From assembly GCA_963799085.1 (NCBI GenBank), contig CAWCWA010000008.1:127294-191293 (forward strand): DNA of 64,000 nt, written 5' to 3'. Source of the DNA: AP-15 sp963799085 (GTDB lineage Bacteria > Pseudomonadota > Alphaproteobacteria > ATCC43930 > CGMCC-115725). Position numbers and translations under genes: made by a program. Shown here in pieces: positions 58,217-64,000 of the stretch. The notes beneath the pieces were generated by a model. It was not told the origin of the DNA. It ran no database searches and saw only the letters and a list, made by a program, of their open reading frames with translations. The number at the start of each line of letters is the position of its first letter. The first letter of the stretch is position 1.

Positions 58217-59729
58217 GGTACGCTTCCTCAGCCGGCGACAGATGGCGCAGCCGGTCGTAACGGGCGCAGTCGGCCGCCGGCTCGATTGACAGCGCCAAAG
58301 CGGTCGGGGTTGCTACCGCCCCGGGCGGGGCGGCGTCACGCTGCCGCGCCAGGATGTTGAGAATGACGTCGCGGCCGCACAGCTTGGCCGACAGCGCCTC
58401 GGTGCAGGCCGTCTCGACGGCATCGAGCCCGGCCTCGGCAACCGCCGTCAGGATGTCAACGAATTGGCGATCGCCGTCGTCATGGCCGGCAAGCCGCCGC
58501 CGGACCTGCGCCAGGGCTGGCGGCAGGTCCCAGTTGCGGAATGGGTCGCCGTTCCTGAGCGCGCCGGGCTTTCTAGCCAGCACCGGCAGGTAGTGCCACG
58601 GATCGTAGGCGGTCTGGCCCCGGCCGAAGCGGCGGGCATGCTCGCCGACGATCTCGCCGTCGCACCAGACCACGACACGCTCGGCGTAGACGCGCAATTG
58701 CGCGGCGCGGCGCGCCGCCTTGACCGCGACGCTGTAGCGATTGTGGTCGAAGCGCACCAGGCTGCTCTTCGATACCGCAACCTCGATCTCGCGAAAGCCG
58801 TCGAACGGGCCGCAATAGTCGATCAGGCTGGCTCGCTCCGCCTGGAAAACCTCCCACACGGTCTTGTCGGCTTGCTCGGGATGCGCGCTCGCGCGCGCCT
58901 GGGCGAGGCAGCGCGCCTCCAGCCAGCCGTTCAGCTCGGCGTAACTGGCAAAGTGCAGCCGCGGCGTGAACAGGTGCTCGCGTACGTTGCCGACCTGGTT
59001 CTCGACCTGCCCCTTCTCCCAGCCCGCCGCTGGCGTGCACGCGGTCGGCTCGACCAGATAATGCGAGCACATCCGTAAGAAGCGGCGGTTGAAGCGCCGC
59101 TCTTTGCCGACGAACACGGTGTCGACCGCCGTCGCCATGTTGTCGTAGATGCCGCGCCGACACGCCCCGCCGAACAGGCGAAAGGCATGATCGTGCGCGT
59201 CGAACACCATTTCCTGGCTCTCGCGCGGATAGGCGCGCACCAGGAACATCCGGCTGTGGCAGAGCCGGATATGCGCGACCTTAACCGTCGTCGTCACGCC
59301 GCCGAGAACCACCACCTCGTGCGACCAGTCGAACTGGTAGGCCTCGCCCGGCGCAAACCACAGCGGGATGAAGACGGGCCCTTGCTGTGATTGCTGGCGG
59401 CGCCACTCGCGGACGTGACGCTGCACGCTGTCGTAGGCGCCCTCGTAGCCCTCGGCGCGCAGCAGCTCGAACAGGCGCCGCGCCGTCAACCGCTCGCGCG
59501 CCGGCCGCTTGCTGTTCGCCTCCAGCATCGCGTCGAGCCACGCGACAAATGCCCCGAGCCGGGGCTGCGGCTGAACCTGGCGTTCGTAGCAAAACTCGGT
59601 CGACGAACTCCGGACCGCCTTTCGCACCGTCTGCCGCGAGATCCGCAACTCGCGAACGATCTGGCGGATCGGCTTCTTATCAACCAAAAACGCCCGCCTG
59701 ATCCGGCCAATCGTTTCCACCGTCACCAT
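58203..59729 (-). CDS. istA: IstA transposase (copy B)
   Basis: 508 residues, intact. HTH in KPIRQIVRELRISRQTVRKA; DDE residues in YQFDWSHEVVVLGG, RGIYDNMATAVDTVFVG and GWEKGQVENQVGN. The C-terminus here (SIEPAADCARYDRLRHLSPA, EEAYRGAA) shows what copy A should look like without its frameshift. ATG/GTG start region MVTVETIGRIRRAFL. Confidence 0.92.
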   Translation of the reverse strand: MVTVETIGRIRRAFLVDKKPIRQIVRELRISRQTVRKAVRSSSTEFCYERQVQPQPRLGAFVAWLDAMLEANSKRPARERLTARRLFELLRAEGYEGAYDSVQRHVREWRRQQSQQGPVFIPLWFAPGEAYQFDWSHEVVVLGGVTTTVKVAHIRLCHSRMFLVRAYPRESQEMVFDAHDHAFRLFGGACRRGIYDNMATAVDTVFVGKERRFNRRFLRMCSHYLVEPTACTPAAGWEKGQVENQVGNVREHLFTPRLHFASYAELNGWLEARCLAQARASAHPEQADKTVWEVFQAERASLIDYCGPFDGFREIEVAVSKSSLVRFDHNRYSVAVKAARRAAQLRVYAERVVVWCDGEIVGEHARRFGRGQTAYDPWHYLPVLARKPGALRNGDPFRNWDLPPALAQVRRRLAGHDDGDRQFVDILTAVAEAGLDAVETACTEALSAKLCGRDVILNILARQRDAAPPGAVATPTALALSIEPAADCARYDRLRHLSPAEEAYRGAA

Positions 59730-60078
59730 CCCCGGCCACGCTCCCCAAGCACAACCAAGGGAAGCATTCGATGATCCGGGGGTGGGTCGCTATTCGACGC
59801 TGATCACCCCCAAAGCCGGGTCACTCTTCCACGCTGTTTTCCATATCCGCGAGCCATGGGATGGCCATGAACGCCCGCGTGCGAAACCGGGTGAGCCTGC
59901 TGGCGGCCTTGGTGAATTGGCGGCTGTATCGCCATCGCGACGACGAGACTTCTTCGGCGCCGGAGCCGGCTGGGTAAGCGCCTTGACGGCCTGCCGGAAC
60001 AATCGCCGCAGTGTCCCTCCCGCATCCGCTTTCGGCTGCTGCCTGCTACCCCGTACCGTGTCGCGGACGGTACGGGTG

Positions 60079-62229
60079 CTATCGCTCTCGGCCGAGCTCC
60101 TCGTCGCGCTCGTTGCCGGGTGCGCGCGTGTTCCTGTTCCTGCCGCTCGGCTTCCCGCGAGTGGCGGCGCGCGCCATCTCGACGGTGTCGGCGAGACGCG
60201 TATCGCGTTCGCGTCGGGCTTCGGCCTCGACCTGCTTTTCTTCGGCGCCGCGCACCATTCTCTCGGCCTGGTCCGGGGTGGGCGGTGGCGGCGGCGCAAG
60301 AAAATCGGCCGCGAAATCGAGCGCGGCACCAATTGCTTTGTCCATCATGTTGCCGAGCACGCTCTCCGGCTCCTGTATATCCGGCTCGCCCACGTCCCGG
60401 CCGGCAGCCGCCGGCTCGTGCGAGACATCGACAGCGCGTTCCATCCGCGCCTGCGTCATTTCCTCGCGAAATGCGACAAGGGCGATCGGTTCCGTCTCGA
60501 ATTCCGCACGCGCTTCGGTGACGCTCGCGAGGCGCCCGATTCCCGCTTCGAGCAGCTGGCTCTCGATCTTGTTGAGATCGAGCTTGTACGGATTGAGCCG
60601 ATGCACGTTGCCGGCACGGTCGACGGCGGCGATGTCACCGGCGTCCAACACCGCAAACCGGCCGGATCGTCGCGCTTCGAGATTGGTCTCGGCCGCCAGG
60701 CGCGCCAGCTCCTCGTCTCGGCGCAACGCTTCAAGTGCGCCGGTGTCGCGGTCGGTAACGCGCACCACGGCGATGCCGGCCTGATCGAGCGCCTCCGCAA
60801 ACGCCTCCCGGCCGGTCAAGTGGACATGCTCGCCGTCGCGCTCGACATCGAGGCCGCGTTCGGCCTGCTGCTGGCAGGCGATGATGCGCTCCTCGATCCG
60901 GGTTGGCGGCCGGGCTCTCTCGCGGGCCTCCCGCCGCTCTTGGGCGGCGGCTGCACGTCCGGCCTCCCGCATCGCTTCCTTGGTGTCGCTGACGCTCATC
61001 AGCCCAGCAGCATCGATGCCGGCCAGGCGCTTCGAAATCTCGCCGCGCTCGACACCAAACGTCCGTGGATCGAAGCTGTAGACGTGGCCGCGCTCATTAA
61101 TGGCGACGATCTCGCTCTCGCGCAGTGGGCGGATGTAGCGATGCACCTCCCGGGCGAATGCACGCGCCCGGTGATTGGCGCGCGCCTCTTCGGCCGTGAC
61201 CTGCGCCAGGCCGATGCCGCGGGCTGCCAGCGCCTCGGTCAACTGCTCTCCGGTTGAACTCAACGCCCAGGCTATGCGGATTGCAGCCTGCGTCGCATTG
61301 AGAGGTTTCTCCGGTTTGGAGTTGGCCTTCCCTTCTCGCTCCTGTTGCGGGCCGTTGATCGAAGTGTTTGCCTGCTCGGATGCAATTCCCTGTTGTGCTT
61401 GAGTTTCACGTGTCGCTTGGCGAAACTCCTGCTGCGCTTTGGCCTCCGCTACGCTTGGCAAGCTGGCAGTATCAATATCCTTCATAAAACTGCGAAGTTC
61501 GGCCGCTTTCATACCGAGCCCGCGGGAAAGGCTGTGATCGCCGCCAGCCCGATCGATCACAACAAAATCGCGCCGGTCGCCGCGCGCCAGTAAATAACCG
61601 GCAAACTCCATGGAAGACCGAAAACTCTGCCCGCTATCACTGCGTTCCCGAAGCGCTTTTAATTCATCGGCGACAGCATGCGGATCGATACCATTCTGCG
61701 CGCCGCGGAACCGTTCTTGCTTCTTCGCGCGACGCTCCGGCCGCTCGAATTCGCGGTTCGGAACCAGAATGCTTTTCCCGGCTTCAAGATCGAATTTCGC
61801 TTCCAGCTGTCTTGATGTCTGTTCGTGAATGCGGGCAGTCAATGAGTCTGAGATCGCCACCTGCTTCTCTTGATCAATACGTGACCATACAACATGTCGA
61901 TGCGTGCGGCCTTCCTTCTCGTGCTCGATGACAAAATAAGGCTGGTCTTCAAGCCCGAGATTGCGGCCAAGCGTTTCCACTGCTTCGCGCCACTGTGCCG
62001 GCGTCAAATGCTCGTCGGCCCGTGGGTTGATATTCGCTTGATAGAAATAGTTCTGGCATTTCGTGCCCTGCGCTAGAGCGTGCATTTCACGAAACATTTC
62101 CGGCATGGTCTCGGCGCTCAACCCTTTGACCGCGACCAATTCGGCACGCTCGTTCGCCTCGGTATTTTGCAGATGCCGCGCCCACCACCAGCCGGCACTG
62201 CGGCTGCCGCCTTCAATAATGATCGGCAT
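60079..62229 (-). CDS. relaxase / mobilisation nuclease with three internal repeat modules
   Basis: 716 residues from ATG 62229 (MPIIIEGGSRSAGWWWARHL). N-terminal relaxase domain: ERAELVAVKGLSAETMPEMF, NYFYQANINPRADEHLTPAQ, and the histidine metal motif FVIEHEKEGRTHRHVVWSRI. The rest holds three copies of a 40-45 residue module: DFVVIDRAGGDHSLSRGLGM..LPSVAEAK, SEIVAINERGHVYSFDPRTF..LMSVSDTK and GDIAAVDRAGNVHRLNPYKL..LASVTEAR. A Pro-rich linker (LAPPPPPTPDQAERMV) and charged tail end the protein. It would nick oriT and lead the strand in conjugative mobilisation. Its start overlaps the mobC stop (62213). Confidence 0.85.
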   Translation of the reverse strand: MPIIIEGGSRSAGWWWARHLQNTEANERAELVAVKGLSAETMPEMFREMHALAQGTKCQNYFYQANINPRADEHLTPAQWREAVETLGRNLGLEDQPYFVIEHEKEGRTHRHVVWSRIDQEKQVAISDSLTARIHEQTSRQLEAKFDLEAGKSILVPNREFERPERRAKKQERFRGAQNGIDPHAVADELKALRERSDSGQSFRSSMEFAGYLLARGDRRDFVVIDRAGGDHSLSRGLGMKAAELRSFMKDIDTASLPSVAEAKAQQEFRQATRETQAQQGIASEQANTSINGPQQEREGKANSKPEKPLNATQAAIRIAWALSSTGEQLTEALAARGIGLAQVTAEEARANHRARAFAREVHRYIRPLRESEIVAINERGHVYSFDPRTFGVERGEISKRLAGIDAAGLMSVSDTKEAMREAGRAAAAQERREARERARPPTRIEERIIACQQQAERGLDVERDGEHVHLTGREAFAEALDQAGIAVVRVTDRDTGALEALRRDEELARLAAETNLEARRSGRFAVLDAGDIAAVDRAGNVHRLNPYKLDLNKIESQLLEAGIGRLASVTEARAEFETEPIALVAFREEMTQARMERAVDVSHEPAAAGRDVGEPDIQEPESVLGNMMDKAIGAALDFAADFLAPPPPPTPDQAERMVRGAEEKQVEAEARRERDTRLADTVEMARAATRGKPSGRNRNTRAPGNERDEELGRER

Positions 62230-62782
62230 CCGGGCGCAACCCCAAAGCCCGCATGATCGCAGCAACACACTCGCGATGCTCGGCAATCGCCTGCCGGTGT
62301 AATTCCATCATGTCTTCAATGAGATTGGCTAGCCGGTCCCTCCCCTCGCCATCTTGAGATATAAGGTTGATTTCGTTTAGCGACCGTGCCGCCTGGTTCA
62401 GGTTGCTGCCACGCTTTCCCATTTGTCCGAGAATTTGCGCCAAAAGCTTAGTTGCCTCGCTCGGACTGCGATGCACACGCGGCCCCGGATGGTCATCGAT
62501 CAGCGATGCCACATATCCTGCAACCGAGAGACCTTGTGCCTTCGCCACCGCCTCGGCTTTGGCCCGCACGGCCGGCGTACATCGGATATCGAGCCGGGCG
62601 CTACGCGGATTAGCAACAGGCCGCGGCCCGAAATGCCGTCCGCGTTTTTGCGGCGTTGGCGGTGCCGTCGGTGGCAGGTACGGCAGTTCGATAATGGCCG
62701 GCGTCCGTGCGGCAGGTGGCGCTTCGCCGTGAGGCACTTGCTCGGAAGCGGTGATGTCAGGCGACGTGGTCATTTCGGGCAC
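62213..62782 (-). CDS. MobC-like relaxosome protein
   Basis: 189 residues. A Pro-rich N-terminus is followed by SARLDIRCTPAVRAKAEAVA, KAQGLSVAGYVASLIDDHPG (ribbon-helix-helix DNA-binding part) and LAQILGQMGKRGSNLNQAAR, SLNEIN, the GSNLNQ signature of MobC/MobA auxiliary proteins. It helps open oriT for the relaxase, whose gene overlaps its 3' end by 17 bases. Together they are a minimal mobilisation cassette. Confidence 0.88.
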   Translation of the reverse strand: MPEMTTSPDITASEQVPHGEAPPAARTPAIIELPYLPPTAPPTPQKRGRHFGPRPVANPRSARLDIRCTPAVRAKAEAVAKAQGLSVAGYVASLIDDHPGPRVHRSPSEATKLLAQILGQMGKRGSNLNQAARSLNEINLISQDGEGRDRLANLIEDMMELHRQAIAEHRECVAAIMRALGLRPDADHY

Positions 62783-63125
62783 GACACGTAAGGCGGGTCG
62801 AGGGTGCCAAGCCCTCGTCGGGGTGCCGGGGCGGACAGCCCGGCGATTGCCGCAGCTGCGGCAAAAGGGAGGGATGCAACGGGAGGGCCCTGCCCTCCCT
62901 TGCCAAGCGTGTTGTTGTACAACACACCGCTTGCCCTCCCGCAGGTTCCGCCAGATCCGGCCCCTCCGTTCTAAACCGGAAGCCGATGCAGGACTAGCTT
63001 TTTGTCGCCGAGTCGCGCCTTTCGGTGAGAGCGCGGGATGCGGCGCCGCTGACGCGGCCGGTTGTCATGCACCGCCCTCCCCCGCTGTCGCGGGCTCGGG
63101 CAGCGCGAGACCTCCGGCGGGGTGT
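62783..63125 (+). other. candidate oriT region upstream of mobC, with inverted repeats; no gene
   Basis: No supported gene. GGGAGGGC (62881-62888) and GCCCTCCC (62892-62899) form an 8-bp perfect hairpin, and 15 bases on TGTTGTACAACA (62913-62924) is a perfect 12-bp palindrome within the larger GTGTTGTTGTACAACACAC. Such hairpins directly upstream of mobC are where oriT and relaxosome sites of mobilisable elements are normally found. The palindrome may also be the operator of the MobC autoregulator. Confidence 0.5.
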
Positions 63126-63518
63126 TTATAACAACGATGATCTCGGCGGATATTCAGTTTCAACCGTCCAGCGCGCGACCTCACTGGCATCGAACAGCAT
63201 CATTAGGTCGCATTCTTCTTGTCGCACGCCACTGTCTCCGCTTCGTCCGACAACCAATGCAGGAAGGTTAGAACACCAAATATCAGACCACAGCGCCAAC
63301 CCCGGACCGCGATGCCGTAAGCGAAATCCAGCGATTGCCGCTTCATGCACGATGTCCCCGCCCGTCTCGAAAGGATCGCCCTTTGCGCGGCACTTGCTTA
63401 ATGCTATAATATATTTGCAGTCGAAGGGTGGTGCCTGAGATTGCCAACGGTGATGAACCGGAAGGCCGAAGCGTGAAATACGTTCGGCCTTCACGCTTTC
63501 CAGATCACGATAATGCAC
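63126..63518 (-). CDS. hypothetical protein of the mobile region
   Basis: 130 residues from ATG 63518 (MHYRDLESVKAERISRFGLP). No family recognised. The middle part (DIVHEAAIAGFRLRHRGPGL, ALWSDIWCSNLPALVVGRSG) has the composition of a real globular protein and the gene lies on the same strand as mobC, but there is no clear ribosome site. Could be spurious. Confidence 0.35.
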   Translation of the reverse strand: MHYRDLESVKAERISRFGLPVHHRWQSQAPPFDCKYIIALSKCRAKGDPFETGGDIVHEAAIAGFRLRHRGPGLALWSDIWCSNLPALVVGRSGDSGVRQEECDLMMLFDASEVARWTVETEYPPRSSLL

Positions 63519-63645
63519 GGATACGACATCGACCTTATCGACAATGGTGTGGTCTCGCTTGTCATGGTCGGCGAATTCCCCGGTAATGCCACCGCTCCGC
63601 GGCGGCGTGTCTCAGGCAGGAGGTTTATGAAGGATGATGAGATCA

Positions 63646-63677
63646 GAAAAAACCCCGCCGAGCGTGACCCGGCGGGG
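63646..63677 (-). terminator. rho-independent terminator of the DUF736 gene
   Basis: On the minus strand CCCCGCCG (complement of 63670-63677) pairs with CGGCGGGG across a 9-base loop and is followed by a run of six T (63647-63652). The hairpin lies 10 bases past the stop of the DUF736 gene. Confidence 0.9.
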
Positions 63678-63686
63678 CTCTCGCAG

Positions 63687-64000
63687 TTAGGCGGCTATTT
63701 CAGCTTCAGCCGGCAATTCACCAGCCTTTACCTCCTTGCGGTTCCACACCAGGGCGTAGGAGCCATCCTGCTGGCGGGTCAGTGCACCGTTGATCGGCGT
63801 TGTCAGCACTGGGCTGTCGAGCTTTACCGACAGATATGCTTTGCCGGCCTTGCTGGTCTTGGTCCAGGCCGCGCCCAGCTCGCTCGCGGGTTCGTCCTCG
63901 CATGGCGCACCGAATACAACGAAATCCGGGCTGTTACCCTGCTTTGCTGAAACAGGGCTGAACTCCACGTAAGGGATCGCAAACCCGATGCCGTAGAGGT
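63687..64000 (-). CDS. DUF736-family protein (5' part outside the window)
   Basis: About 104 codons visible; the frame stays open to the right edge (LYGIGFAIPYVEFSPV). SPDFVVFGAPCEDEPASELG, AAWTKTSKAGKAYLSVKLDS, PVLTTPINGALTRQQDGSYA, LVWNRK match DUF736 proteins, small DUF736-only genes typical of alphaproteobacterial plasmids and integrative elements. Its presence beside mobC/relaxase supports a mobilisable element. Ends at 63687, followed by a strong terminator. Confidence 0.8.
   Translation of the reverse strand, partial: LYGIGFAIPYVEFSPVSAKQGNSPDFVVFGAPCEDEPASELGAAWTKTSKAGKAYLSVKLDSPVLTTPINGALTRQQDGSYALVWNRKEVKAGELPAEAEIAA

Larger units (their letters stand above)
57299..59843 (-). mobile_element. 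IS21-family element, copy B
   Basis: 2545 bp with the same left (TGTCAATCAGCGCGGAAGCG) and right (ends CACGCTGTTTTCCA) termini as copy A, in the same orientation. istA and istB are intact. The left end lies in the IS5 transposase remnant; the right end is followed by 235 bases without a recognised gene and then by the relaxase. No target duplication between GGGC|element|TATCC. Confidence 0.88.

Noticed and set aside
28676..59843. Composite transposon carried by the two IS21 copies
   Set aside because: The enclosed DNA includes rpsU, def, coq9 and purEK, and no target duplication joins the outer ends.

Overview
The window is a GC-rich, gene-dense stretch of what looks like an alphaproteobacterial chromosome. 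COQ9, the purEK pair, the rpsU/def pair, YqgE, PEP carboxylase, a tRNA-Lys and the general Rhodospirillales/Rhizobiales flavour of the metabolic genes all point that way. Two mobile segments are embedded in it. Many otherwise well-conserved genes are broken by one-base insertions or deletions, often several per gene and often compensating (PEP carboxylase alone has about five). The density and the housekeeping nature of the victims suggest uncorrected sequencing indels more than real decay. I annotate such loci as one gene and give the approximate break points.

Layout. 1-8.4 kb: small metabolic and stress genes (MBL hydrolase, PaaI thioesterase, HD protein, a HEPN/MNT toxin-antitoxin pair, MetX-like hydrolase, DJ-1/PfpI protein, SDR, carboxymuconolactone decarboxylase-like protein, DUF3750, FAD monooxygenase). 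8.4-13.6 kb: RidA, PEP carboxylase, a protein phosphatase and a methyltransferase. 14.2-19.3 kb: a surface-glycan type cluster (glycosyltransferase with two inserted membrane helices, pentapeptide-repeat protein, methyltransferase, polysaccharide deacetylase, secreted beta-helix protein), ended by an IS3 remnant. 20.8 kb: tRNA-Lys(TTT) with an inverted/direct repeat structure at its 3' side, followed by a three-gene operon: type III-like restriction subunit, DNA methyltransferase, and a protein fusing a RelE-like domain to a UvrD-type helicase. That last gene is cut by an IS21 element.

28.7-35.0 kb is an insertion-sequence graveyard. IS21 copy A is itself interrupted by a second, intact IS21-family element with an 8-bp target duplication (TTCGACGC), and the pile sits on remnants of a third IS21-like element, an array of IS-end repeats and a possible IS1595 fragment. 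35-49 kb returns to chromosomal genes (secreted protein, rpsU, def, coq9, purK-purE, a peptide-type ABC solute-binding protein, an IS1182 element abutting a TMEM175 channel gene, aldo/keto reductase, VOC/YCII genes, a BNR-repeat/MoaD pair divergent from a MarR regulator, YqgE, NHL-repeat protein). 49.4-56.2 kb holds an internally deleted MFS transporter, a large multi-GAF histidine kinase, an alpha/beta hydrolase and a D-aminoacylase-type amidohydrolase.

56.4-64 kb is a second accessory block: the C-terminal piece of a retron-type reverse transcriptase (visibly AT-richer), an IS5-family remnant, IS21 copy B, then a mobilisation module (MobC, MOB-type relaxase with three internal repeat modules, an inverted-repeat-rich candidate oriT, and a DUF736 protein with a strong terminator). 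The most interesting points are the restriction/methylation operon carrying a RelE-helicase fusion next to tRNA-Lys, the retron RT remnant, and the repeat architecture of the relaxase.
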